Program-made: the position numbers and the translations under genes
Shown: positions 6,016 to 12,567 of the stretch, piece after piece
Position numbering within the stretch: position 1 is the stretch's first letter
Layout of the letters: each line of letters opens with the position of its first letter
From: Propionibacteriaceae bacterium
GTDB lineage: Bacteria; Actinomycetota; Actinomycetes; Propionibacteriales; Propionibacteriaceae
DNA: 12,593 bases
Assembly: GCA_009781325.1 (NCBI GenBank)
Contig: WQYJ01000041.1
Location: forward strand, 1 to 12,593
Direction: 5' to 3'
The notes under the pieces: model-generated
Databases searched by the model: none
Told to the model about the DNA's origin: nothing
What the model saw: the letters and a program-made list of their open reading frames with translations, nothing else

Positions 6016-8640
6016 CTAAACCCATCCTGGGAGCCACATTCGCCAATTATATTCAGATCGGGTGAGCAAACCTGCGGACAAAATTGGGTAGATAAAGGCG
6101 AAGTTCAACACGATCAGAGCAACGATCGTACCGACTGTAATTGCCCCGGATTGCCGTCGAGGCCCATCGCGGGGCCCGAGGACTACTCCCAGCACCATAG
6201 CTAAGGCAATTACCATGAATGGGATCATGGTAATCGAGTAGAACGCGAACATCGGGCGCGTGCCGGCAAACATCCAGGGAACCCAGGTTGAGAGCATTCC
6301 CAGCACCGGGACTCCGAAACGCCAATCACTGCCAGCCAGCCACCAGATCAGGGCGACAATGATGGCAATGGTGGCACACCACCACAGCAATGGGGTACCG
6401 AGGCCTGTGATGACACGCAAACAGGTCTCCCCTACATCAGCCTTACAACCCTGGTCGCCGGGGGCGATGTTGGTATCGGCAAAGATTCCAATCGTACGAC
6501 CCAGTACGGGCCATACCCATGGACTCGATTGATAGACGTGTTCAGCCGAAGCCATTCCCTCACCGGTATGGAAACCATAGGTGATGTCGTGCCAGTGATA
6601 GAGCGAAGCCAGTGCTTCCCCGAAGTGCTGTGTCCACCAGGAGTCGGGATTCTGCAGACCCCAGTCGCGGGCGAATCCTCCGGTCGTTTTCAGCCACGGA
6701 ATCCACGAGCACAGATAGACCCCAGCCCCGACGATCACCATCGAGATGAAGGCGGGGATGCCGTCACTGATGACACTGGACCACATCTGCTCTTTAGCTC
6801 CGGCTAGGCGGCGTGCTGAGATTGACCAGATGACAACGAGGATTCCGAAGATTGCGAGCGGATAGATGGAGTTCCACTTCACTCCGCAGGCCAATCCGAA
6901 CATCACCCCGGCACCGAGAAGCCAGGGTCTGAAGATGAACGGCCCGACTTTGCCTGCCAGGGTTTTCTTCTCCAGAGTTTCGAGATGGTCGGCTAATCGA
7001 TTCCGGAAGTAGTCCCGGTCAGCGACCACGCAGGCCGCTGCTGCGACAATGAAGAATGCTTGGAAGATATCGAGCAGTGCAATCCTCGACATGACGAAAC
7101 TCAAGCCATCTACGGTGATCAGCAGACCTGCGATACCACCGATCAGCGTTGATCGGGACAGCCGTCGGGCCAGGCGAATGACCATGAAGACTAGCAGCGT
7201 ACCGAAGATGAGAGCCCCGAAGCGCCACCCAAAGGAGTTCAGACCAAACATCCATTGACCAGCAGCGATGATCCATTTTCCGACGGGGGGATGGACGACC
7301 CAGGTACCCATCGTACTCAGGGCAGAGTAGTCCCCTTGAGCGAAAGCTGGGTTGACATCATCGGCGTCACCCAGCCACTGACCCTCGTACCCATATTGGA
7401 GCAGGCTCCAGCCGTCCTTGGCATAGTAGGTCTCATCGAACATGATCCCTGTTGGGTTGCCCAGGCGTACAAAACGAATAATGAAAGCCAGACCTGTGAT
7501 GACTAGGGTGACGATCCAACCCATCATCCGATCGGCGGGAAGACCTTGGCGCAGTTGTTCGATGACCGTGAGGTTCGTACGGGTCTTCGAGGCATCGGCG
7601 AATCTTTCGAATTTCTGAATCGGGGAGGTTTTCGGCGGGATATAGCGCGGCCTGGGGGGGTCTTGCGGTGCAGGCACCCACTTTTGCACGTCTGACTCCT
7701 GGGCATCATGGAGATCGAACTCATCAAGGTCCATGGAATCGTCCAGGATGACCTCTGTCAGGTCTTCTTCTGTTTCCTCGTCTTCAACAAACTCGTCGCC
7801 TTCATCTTCAACCCAAGGTTCCTCGTCGCTCACCTCAGCAGAACGTGATTTGTCAGGCTTGGCAGTTTTACGCTCGGCCCACGTAAAATCTTCATCGAAG
7901 TCATCATCTAAGTCCTGCCAGTTGGACTCCTGGGGTGGTTCACCTTGCTCTGTTTGGATAATGTCGACCATAGGTACTGAAGGAATAGTCGCTGGAGGTA
8001 TGAGCGGGACGACCGCAGTGATGGGTTCTGGTTCTACAGGCAGTTCCTCGGTGAAGTGATCTGGCTCAGCCAAGGACTCTGTTTCATAGATATCGACCAC
8101 GGTCACATCAGGAACTGTGTCCGGCGGTATCAGCGGTATGACAGCCTCCATAGGCTCAAGGGGCTCACTATGTTTTCGCCTCATTCGCCCTTTGTACTGC
8201 TTTTTGCCTCGCCCCTTTGGTTTTCGCTCTACTGGTACCTGTGGCTTTAATTTGACTGGCGGCTTCTTCTTCACAGCTTCAGCGTCCTCCAACCCCACCC
8301 ATATTAACTCCTCGGCAGACTCATCGTCTTGAGGTTCTACCCATTCTTCGTCGTCGGCAAACCAATCGTCACCAGGCTCATCCCAGGTTTCCTCTGCATC
8401 CCATTCTTCATCCGCAGACTCTGCCCACAGAGAGTCCTTCAGTGATGAAAAAGACGCAGATTCTGTCTCCTCGATTGGTTCGTCCCAATCCAGATCATCG
8501 TCGTCTTCGTCGAACAGAAACCCATGCAGGATTGCCCGTGCACGAACTATTCGCCAACGCACAATCGGAGAGAGCGCTCGATAGGAATCGAACCCCAGTC
8601 CCTCTTCAAATGAGGGGTAGTTCTCCAACGAATCGCTCAC
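6016..8640 (-). CDS. pmt: Polyprenol-phosphate-mannose protein O-mannosyltransferase (GT39) with long acidic N-terminal extension
   Basis: This multi-pass membrane enzyme transfers mannose from polyprenyl-phosphate-mannose to Ser/Thr of exported proteins. The open frame runs back to 8694 inside rsmI. I choose GTG 8640 (874 residues), which lies 8 bases beyond a TAGACT -10 element and suits a leaderless transcript. The catalytic core starts near residue 372 with a first helix; the GT39 Asp-Glu pair follows in FDETYYAKD (Asp402, Glu403), then HPPVGKW (450-456), and several helices run to the end, RMWLPGWV. M. tuberculosis Rv1002c is the family model at about 520 residues, so about 350 residues are extra here. 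That extension is Asp/Glu/Trp-rich (about 44-122 and 236-316), with a Lys/Arg-rich block (about 124-157) and two diverged 24-residue repeats (165-188 and 208-231) sharing PLIPP and VDI. It should be disordered and cytoplasmic; its role is unknown. Confidence 0.93.
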   Translation of the reverse strand: MSDSLENYPSFEEGLGFDSYRALSPIVRWRIVRARAILHGFLFDEDDDDLDWDEPIEETESASFSSLKDSLWAESADEEWDAEETWDEPGDDWFADDEEWVEPQDDESAEELIWVGLEDAEAVKKKPPVKLKPQVPVERKPKGRGKKQYKGRMRRKHSEPLEPMEAVIPLIPPDTVPDVTVVDIYETESLAEPDHFTEELPVEPEPITAVVPLIPPATIPSVPMVDIIQTEQGEPPQESNWQDLDDDFDEDFTWAERKTAKPDKSRSAEVSDEEPWVEDEGDEFVEDEETEEDLTEVILDDSMDLDEFDLHDAQESDVQKWVPAPQDPPRPRYIPPKTSPIQKFERFADASKTRTNLTVIEQLRQGLPADRMMGWIVTLVITGLAFIIRFVRLGNPTGIMFDETYYAKDGWSLLQYGYEGQWLGDADDVNPAFAQGDYSALSTMGTWVVHPPVGKWIIAAGQWMFGLNSFGWRFGALIFGTLLVFMVIRLARRLSRSTLIGGIAGLLITVDGLSFVMSRIALLDIFQAFFIVAAAACVVADRDYFRNRLADHLETLEKKTLAGKVGPFIFRPWLLGAGVMFGLACGVKWNSIYPLAIFGILVVIWSISARRLAGAKEQMWSSVISDGIPAFISMVIVGAGVYLCSWIPWLKTTGGFARDWGLQNPDSWWTQHFGEALASLYHWHDITYGFHTGEGMASAEHVYQSSPWVWPVLGRTIGIFADTNIAPGDQGCKADVGETCLRVITGLGTPLLWWCATIAIIVALIWWLAGSDWRFGVPVLGMLSTWVPWMFAGTRPMFAFYSITMIPFMVIALAMVLGVVLGPRDGPRRQSGAITVGTIVALIVLNFAFIYPILSAGLLTRSEYNWRMWLPGWV

Positions 8641-8643
8641 CTT

Positions 8644-8656
8644 CACTAGTCTAGTG
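8644..8656. promoter_or_regulatory. Palindromic double -10 element between pmt and rsmI
   Basis: CACTAG-T-CTAGTG is a perfect palindrome in the 18-base gap between the two divergent genes. It contains TAGTCT on the plus strand (8647-8652) and TAGACT on the minus strand (8648-8653), both fitting the TANNNT -10 pattern. Six bases separate the plus-strand element from the rsmI ATG, and seven separate the minus-strand element from the chosen pmt GTG. Initiation at the usual distance would start both mRNAs at or within a base of the start codon. No clear -35 boxes or ribosome binding sites are present. Confidence 0.5.
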
Positions 8657-8658
8657 CT

Positions 8659-9606
8659 ATGGATGTGCATTCTGATGATACGACTGGCGAACAAGGAGTC
8701 CTGTTACTTGCGGGTACGCCGATCGGCGATTCACGCTATATCAGCGAGGCTTTGACCTCTGCCTTGCTGGGTGCAGATGTCATCGCGGCTGAAGACACCA
8801 GGAAGTTCTCTGACCTTTGCCGCAGGGCCGGGCTTGAGTCATCCGCGAAAGTCATCTCGTACTTTGACGGCAACGAAACCGACAGAACTCCTGGGTTGGT
8901 AGCTCAGCTTTGCCAGGGAGCTCGGGTCGTACTGGTCACTGATGCTGGGATGCCGTCGATCAGCGATCCTGGATTCCGTCTGGTGTCTGCCTGCATTGAG
9001 GCTGGTATTCGCATCCAAGTCATCCCCGGCCCATCAGCCGTACTCGCCGCTCTGGCAGTGTCCGGGCTGACAACAGATCGTTTCTGCTTTGAGGGTTTCT
9101 TGCCGCGTAAATCTGGTGCCCGCCAGACGCGGCTAGCGTCTCTGCGTGTGGAAGAACGTACGATGGTTTTCTTCGAGGCTCCGCACCGACTTGCGTCCTT
9201 TCTCACCGATGCACAAGCGGCTTTTGGAGCAACCAGGCGCGGTGCCATCTGCCGAGAACTCACGAAAACCTACGAAGAAGTCATCCGAGGCCCGCTAGCC
9301 GATTTAGCAGCCTGGGCCCAAGGAGAAGTACGTGGAGAGATCACGGTAGTCATCGCCGGAGCCGAACCAACCGTCCCTGAGATCGAGGATCTCATCGCTG
9401 AAGTTCACCAGCTTATAGCCCAAGGCGAAAAGCCCTCCAAAGCCGTCTCTTTGGTAACCAAGCAACACAACGCGGACCGCCAAGAACTCTACGATGCGTC
9501 ACTTAAGTACCCTGGTCATCCTGCCGCCAGGCAGGACCCCCGGCAGCCCCCTCCCCGGTCATCCTGCCGCCAGGCAGGACCCCCGGCAGCCAACGTAGGG
9601 ACTTAA
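8659..9606 (+). CDS. rsmI: 16S rRNA (cytidine(1402)-2'-O)-methyltransferase with a REP-encoded C-terminal tail
   Basis: RsmI uses S-adenosylmethionine to 2'-O-methylate C1402 in the decoding centre of 16S rRNA. The tetrapyrrole-methylase-like fold is shown by GTPIGD (19-24), AEDTR (44-48), TDAGMPSISDPG (94-105), PGPSA (123-127), FEAPHR (172-177) and ELTKTYEE (200-207). The C-terminal helical domain ends with RQELYDASLK (274-283), where family members usually stop (about 285 residues). Here the frame runs on for 32 residues translated from two tandem REP copies, the first read as GHPAARQDPRQ and the second, 43 bases later and so in another frame, as SSCRQAGPPA. The stop codon is in the second copy's flank. 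The ATG has no ribosome binding site and lies 6 bases after a -10-like TAGTCT, so translation is probably leaderless. The head-to-head pairing with pmt is conserved in mycobacteria. Confidence 0.95.
   Translation: MDVHSDDTTGEQGVLLLAGTPIGDSRYISEALTSALLGADVIAAEDTRKFSDLCRRAGLESSAKVISYFDGNETDRTPGLVAQLCQGARVVLVTDAGMPSISDPGFRLVSACIEAGIRIQVIPGPSAVLAALAVSGLTTDRFCFEGFLPRKSGARQTRLASLRVEERTMVFFEAPHRLASFLTDAQAAFGATRRGAICRELTKTYEEVIRGPLADLAAWAQGEVRGEITVVIAGAEPTVPEIEDLIAEVHQLIAQGEKPSKAVSLVTKQHNADRQELYDASLKYPGHPAARQDPRQPPPRSSCRQAGPPAANVGT
9510..9549 (-). repeat. REP-like repeat, copy R2 (reverse, inside rsmI)
   Basis: On the plus strand it reads CCCTGGTCATCCTGCC-GCCA-GGCAGGACCCCCGG. It has a 7-bp stem (TCCTGCC/GGCAGGA) and a 4-base loop. 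Its central 35 bases (9514-9548) are identical to those of R3 and R6. It encodes part of the RsmI tail. Confidence 0.85.
9553..9600 (-). repeat. REP-like repeat, copy R3 (reverse, inside rsmI)
   Basis: This copy is in tandem with R2 at a 43-base offset and has the same 35-base core (9557-9591) and GCCA loop. It keeps the full CAGCCAACGTAGGG flank also present in R1 and R6. It encodes the last residues of RsmI, and the stop codon lies just beyond it in ACTTAA. Confidence 0.85.
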
Positions 9607-9636
9607 GTCACGCCTACCCACCCAACTCCATACATT

Positions 9637-9674
9637 AGCCGCCGGGGGTCCTGCCTGCGGCAGGATGACCGGGG
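9637..9674 (+). repeat. REP-like repeat, copy R4 (forward, between rsmI and rlmB)
   Basis: It contains GCCGGGGGTCCTGCC-TGC-GGCAGGATGACCGGGG and is in inverted orientation to R2 and R3, 37 bases after R3. It has the 3-base TGC loop of the forward copies. It lies between the convergent ends of rsmI and rlmB, where the R3/R4 inverted pair could act as a two-way transcription barrier; that function is inferred. Confidence 0.85.
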
Positions 9675-9705
9675 AGGGCAACATGACCGGAGTCGACATG
9701 CGGAC

Positions 9706-10608
9706 TCAACCCCGCGTTAACTCATACAACCCAATAGCCGTAGCAACCGAAGCATTCAAAGATTCCACACCCGATGTGATCTCAATAGTGGCTAAAACAT
9801 CACAGTTCTCAGAAACTAACCGAGACAAACCCTCACCCTCGGATCCAACAACCAGAACCATCGGACCCTGCGAATCAATATCAGAAACGGTAGTCTCCCC
9901 CTGAGAATCCAGCCCAACAACGGTAAACCCCGCCTTAGCAAACTTCTCAATAGCGCGATTCAGATTCACCACCTGAACCACCGGCTCGCGAGCCGCGGCC
10001 CCGGCAGATGCCTTCCATGCAGCCGCTGTCATTCTCGCGCTGCGCCTTTCCGGAATCACCACCCCGGAGGCACCAAAGGCAGCCGCCGAACGAATGATAG
10101 CCCCAAGATTATGCGGATCAGTGATGTGATCACAGACCACAATAATCCCATCACGGCCCAGCGCATCTTCCAGCACATCATCGAGGTCTGCATACTCAAA
10201 ATTCGGCAGAAGCAGCGCAACTCCCTGGTGGACCGCCCCTCCGGTCAGACGATCAAGCTCTCCCCTGGTCGCAGTCAGCATAGGGATGGACTCGCCAGCA
10301 GTGAACTTCAGTATCTCCCGCAGCCGCTCATCGCGCTCCCCGCCTTCGACGATGTACGCAGTCTTCACCGGTAACCCGGCTCGCAGTGCCTCAAGTACGG
10401 GATTACGCCCGATGACATACTCACCATTGGCCTTCGGCGTACGCGTACTCACCGTCTTCTTGGTCGGCTTGTTTTTCCGTAGGTTCGCTTGTTTTGCCTT
10501 ATGAGCAGCATGATACTCGCGATCCTCTGCCTTAGGTGTGGGTCCGCGGCCAGCCAGACTCTTTCGAATCCGACCGCCTGATCCTGCTGTGCGCTGTCCT
10601 TTTGCCAT
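9706..10608 (-). CDS. rlmB: TrmH-family 23S rRNA 2'-O-methyltransferase (RlmB type)
   Basis: This SPOUT-class enzyme uses S-adenosylmethionine to methylate a ribose in 23S rRNA, G2251 in the E. coli RlmB model. The 300-residue protein has a basic tail (1-60, rich in Lys/Arg), an L30e-like substrate-binding domain (about 64-140; EYVIGRNPVLEAL, HQGVALL), and the knotted catalytic domain. All three SPOUT/TrmH motifs are present: NLGAIIR (167-173, with the catalytic Arg), GSEGEGLSRLV (255-265), and ESLNASVA (282-289). The exact target base is assigned by family and could differ, since TrmH paralogues are hard to tell apart. The ATG lies 6 bases after a TAGAAT -10 element with no properly spaced ribosome binding site, so the mRNA is probably leaderless. 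The gene converges on rsmI with REP DNA between them. Confidence 0.93.
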   Translation of the reverse strand: MAKGQRTAGSGGRIRKSLAGRGPTPKAEDREYHAAHKAKQANLRKNKPTKKTVSTRTPKANGEYVIGRNPVLEALRAGLPVKTAYIVEGGERDERLREILKFTAGESIPMLTATRGELDRLTGGAVHQGVALLLPNFEYADLDDVLEDALGRDGIIVVCDHITDPHNLGAIIRSAAAFGASGVVIPERRSARMTAAAWKASAGAAAREPVVQVVNLNRAIEKFAKAGFTVVGLDSQGETTVSDIDSQGPMVLVVGSEGEGLSRLVSENCDVLATIEITSGVESLNASVATAIGLYELTRG

Positions 10609-10614
10609 CCTGCA

Positions 10615-10642
10615 ATTCTACCGATGGCGCAATGACAGCCAA
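10615..10642 (-). promoter_or_regulatory. Probable leaderless promoter of rlmB
   Basis: On the minus strand TTGGCT (10637-10642, 4 of 6 to TTGACA) is followed after 16 bases by TAGAAT (10615-10620, 5 of 6 to TATAAT). Six bases, TGCAGG, then lead to the ATG. The usual start site therefore falls on or next to the A of the ATG. The spacing is the same as that seen in front of rsmI. Confidence 0.5.
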
Positions 10643-10818
10643 AAGATGGCAGCGATCGGTGGATTCAGGCTGAGAAACAGTGAAGAAACTGCCTTGTACT
10701 CACTAAGAATTACTGGTTTCGTCGTTTTTCAGTATTCGGGCTCTGCCAGAATTGACCTTGCAAGACTTGTGCTGAACACCTAAGTAAGCAGGGTCTCCAG
10801 ATTCTGGGAAAGGAACCC
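10643..10818. other. Intergenic region between divergent rlmB and the beta-propeller gene
   Basis: No gene, hairpin terminator or repeat is evident here. On the plus strand TTGCAA (10758-10763) is followed after 17 bases by TAAGTA (10781-10786), a poor promoter candidate for the beta-propeller gene. AAAGGA just before its ATG is a good ribosome binding site, so unlike its neighbours this gene is not leaderless. Confidence 0.4.
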
Positions 10819-12210
10819 ATGATGGCTTTCGATTCGACACCTCCCTCGTCATCACCGCGCAGAATGAACACTGGACTTGTGGCGACCGTCGTCATCATCG
10901 CAGTCGCGTTAGTAGTGGCAGGCGTTGCGTACGCTTTTGGATGGCCTCCCTTTGGGTCCATGCGGACCGATGAGCCGTCTATGACAGCCGAGCCAACGCA
11001 AACCGCCATAGACCCAGTTCCGGTCATGGCTCCATGGACCAAGACACTGTGCGGCGCCGGGAACGATAGGTTCACCGATGTGGCAGTCGGGCCCGACGGT
11101 GTCATCGTCGCTGTGGGACAGACCTACTCGAACGACTCGGACTATGCCGATGTCGAGGGATACAGTCCCGATTACGCTTCAGGAGTTGTCGCTCACTTCG
11201 CACCTGACGGCGAGTTGCTTAGCCTGGACATCACCCCTGGACGCCATTATGACGCTGTCGATATTGGCCCCGACGGGACAATTGTCGTCGTTGGAGGTAC
11301 GAATACAGGAGCCATGCGTTCACAGCCATTCATGATGAAATTGGCGGCTGATGGTTCCGTACTGTGGACGGTAGACAAGGTGGACGAGTCGCAACTCAAC
11401 GGAGCCTATACCGGTGTGTCGATTAGTGAGTGGGGAAACATCAGTGTCACCGGTTACTACATGGGAGATTATCCAGTTGAAGGAGAAGCCTTTGTCGCCC
11501 AAGTGGATGCGTCGGGCGAACCAAGGTGGTTCAAACCCGCCCATAGTCTGGACCGATACGACGATGTGGCGACCTTGCCTACTGGTGATGTTGTTGTTGT
11601 TGGAAGCAGCTATGGGACGCGGGAAATGCGAGACGCACCCAACACTGCAATGGCATTGAGGGTAACCTCAGACGGCACACCGGTGTGGTATCAGGTATAC
11701 AGCGACAATGGGGTTACTCTATTCAGCAGTCATTTCTCTTCCGTAGCCGTTGCCCACAATGGTGTCGTTGTTGCCGGAGACTCCAACGATTCCAGGGAGG
11801 GAGGGTACGCCAATGATGATGGCGATGCACTGATTGGTTTCATTCATGGCTCCGGAGAACTTGAATGGATTGAGAATAAGGGCGGACAAGGAACAACCTC
11901 GTTCACTGGAGTGACCTTCTTCGCAAATTCTTGGATCGTTGCTGTTGGCGAAACAGATTCCCCAGGCGGTGATTTCCCATCACCGAACGCCGGCAATGAA
12001 CAGCGAGACGGCTTCGTGGCGCAATTCCCACTGGAAGGAGCCGTGGATCGGGTGGAAGTATTTGGCGGCAGCGCCTGGGATTCTCTATCCCGAGTAGTAT
12101 CCACCCCCTCAGGGATCATCGCCGTCGGCCTGACCAGCTCACGCGACGGAAACCTACCAGCCACCTGCGGAGACTACGACGCCCTCATCATGTACATCGC
12201 CCTCGCCTAA
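10819..12210 (+). CDS. Membrane-anchored extracellular seven-repeat beta-propeller protein, function unknown
   Basis: The 463-residue protein has a short Ser/Pro-rich N-terminus, one membrane helix (about 18-41) and a Thr/Pro linker (48-70), so it is probably an N-terminally anchored protein with the rest outside; there is no lipobox. From residue 78 on there are seven diverged repeats whose core is a Gly/Asp turn followed by a hydrophobic strand and VG or AG: near residues 91-101, 150-160, 205-212, 255-263, 314-321, 371-378 and 430-438. Several units carry a later strand such as KLAADGSVLW, RVTSDGTPVW or FIHGSGELEW. This suggests a seven-bladed propeller. The only two cysteines, Cys78 and Cys450, lie at the ends and could close the ring as a disulfide. 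AAAGGA lies 4 bases before the ATG. I cannot name a substrate or partner; ligand binding or an envelope scaffold are possible. Confidence 0.85.
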   Translation: MMAFDSTPPSSSPRRMNTGLVATVVIIAVALVVAGVAYAFGWPPFGSMRTDEPSMTAEPTQTAIDPVPVMAPWTKTLCGAGNDRFTDVAVGPDGVIVAVGQTYSNDSDYADVEGYSPDYASGVVAHFAPDGELLSLDITPGRHYDAVDIGPDGTIVVVGGTNTGAMRSQPFMMKLAADGSVLWTVDKVDESQLNGAYTGVSISEWGNISVTGYYMGDYPVEGEAFVAQVDASGEPRWFKPAHSLDRYDDVATLPTGDVVVVGSSYGTREMRDAPNTAMALRVTSDGTPVWYQVYSDNGVTLFSSHFSSVAVAHNGVVVAGDSNDSREGGYANDDGDALIGFIHGSGELEWIENKGGQGTTSFTGVTFFANSWIVAVGETDSPGGDFPSPNAGNEQRDGFVAQFPLEGAVDRVEVFGGSAWDSLSRVVSTPSGIIAVGLTSSRDGNLPATCGDYDALIMYIALA

Positions 12211-12214
12211 CCCA

Positions 12215-12245
12215 TGCCAGGGGGCCTGGCCCTTGGCACGGTTTT
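12215..12245 (+). terminator. Probable intrinsic terminator of the beta-propeller gene
   Basis: TGCCAGGGG pairs with CCCTTGGCA (one G-U) across a 6-base loop, followed by CGGTTTT. It starts 5 bases after the stop codon. An alternative fold, GCCAGG-GGG-CCTGGC (12216-12230), uses the same left arm. Confidence 0.5.
12216..12229 (+). repeat. 14-base direct repeat, first copy
   Basis: GCCAGGGGGCCTGG occurs here and again at 12439-12452. The first copy is part of the probable terminator. The two copies bracket the R5/R6 REP pair. Confidence 0.7.
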
Positions 12246-12258
12246 GCTGTGGTTAGGT

Positions 12259-12305
12259 CCCCAAGTCGGCTGCCGGGGGTCCTGCCTGCGGCAGGATGAC
12301 CGGGG
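12259..12305 (+). repeat. REP-like repeat, copy R5 (forward)
   Basis: It has the core CTGCCGGGGGTCCTGCC-TGC-GGCAGGATGACCGGGG with the TGC loop. Its left flank is CCCCAAGTCGG, diverged from the CCCTACGTTGG of other copies. It forms an inverted pair with R6 about 70 bases away. Confidence 0.85.
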
Positions 12306-12375
12306 AGTGGGTTTTGTATCGCTGTGCTTGAGTTGTGTGGCTGAATACTTACTACATGAGCTGATGGGTACCTAA

Positions 12376-12425
12376 CCCCCCGGTCATCCTGCCGCCAGGC
12401 AGGACCCCCGGCAGCCAACGTAGGG
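12376..12425 (-). repeat. REP-like repeat, copy R6 (reverse)
   Basis: This copy shares the 35-base core (12382-12416) with R2 and R3, has the GCCA loop, and carries the full CAGCCAACGTAGGG flank. It is in inverted orientation to R5. Confidence 0.85.
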
Positions 12426-12438
12426 TCTTGAGGTGCAC

Positions 12439-12452
12439 GCCAGGGGGCCTGG
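12439..12452 (+). repeat. 14-base direct repeat, second copy
   Basis: This is an exact second copy of GCCAGGGGGCCTGG, 223 bases after the first. Here the left-arm sequence lacks the matching right arm and U run, so it is not a terminator. Confidence 0.7.
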
Positions 12453-12533
12453 AGGCTGTTGCATGAATCCAAGTTATACGTCCCAACATCATAAACTTAG
12501 GCTGATGGGCCAGGCCCTTTTACGCATTTCCAA

Positions 12534-12567
12534 CCCCAGGTCATCCTGACGAAGTCAGGACCCGGGG
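12534..12567 (-). repeat. Divergent REP-like repeat, copy R7 (reverse)
   Basis: It reads CCCCAGGTCATCCTGAC-GAA-GTCAGGACCCGGGG. It keeps GGTCATCCTG and CAGGACC of the other reverse copies. The sixth stem pair is A-T instead of C-G and the loop is GAA, so the hairpin is preserved by paired changes. It is close to the window edge and may belong to a larger element. Confidence 0.65.

Noticed and set aside
8641..8694. Pmt start upstream of 8640, overlapping rsmI
   Set aside because: It would need translation from inside rsmI, there is no ribosome binding site, and the -10 element at 8648-8653 would then lie inside the gene.
9501..9608. ACTTAAGT on both sides of R2-R3 as an 8-base target-site duplication
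   Set aside because: The octamer is itself a palindrome, and the right-hand copy resembles the flank of R6 (GGGTCTTGAG against GGGACTTAAG), so it may be part of the repeat rather than duplicated target DNA.
9665..9904. 79-codon open frame on the plus strand
   Set aside because: It begins in REP R4 and lies antisense to rlmB; it has no independent coding character.
12188..12472. 94-codon open frame on the minus strand
   Set aside because: It overlaps the end of the propeller gene, is composed largely of REP sequence, and has no ribosome binding site or family resemblance.
12508..12522. GGGCC-A-GGCCC followed by TTTT as an intrinsic terminator
   Set aside because: The arms leave almost no loop, so the stable stem would be only about 4 base pairs, and no gene ends just upstream.
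4..12567. CRISPR array
   Set aside because: The repeat copies occur in both orientations with spacings from 3 bases to kilobases, and no cas gene is present.
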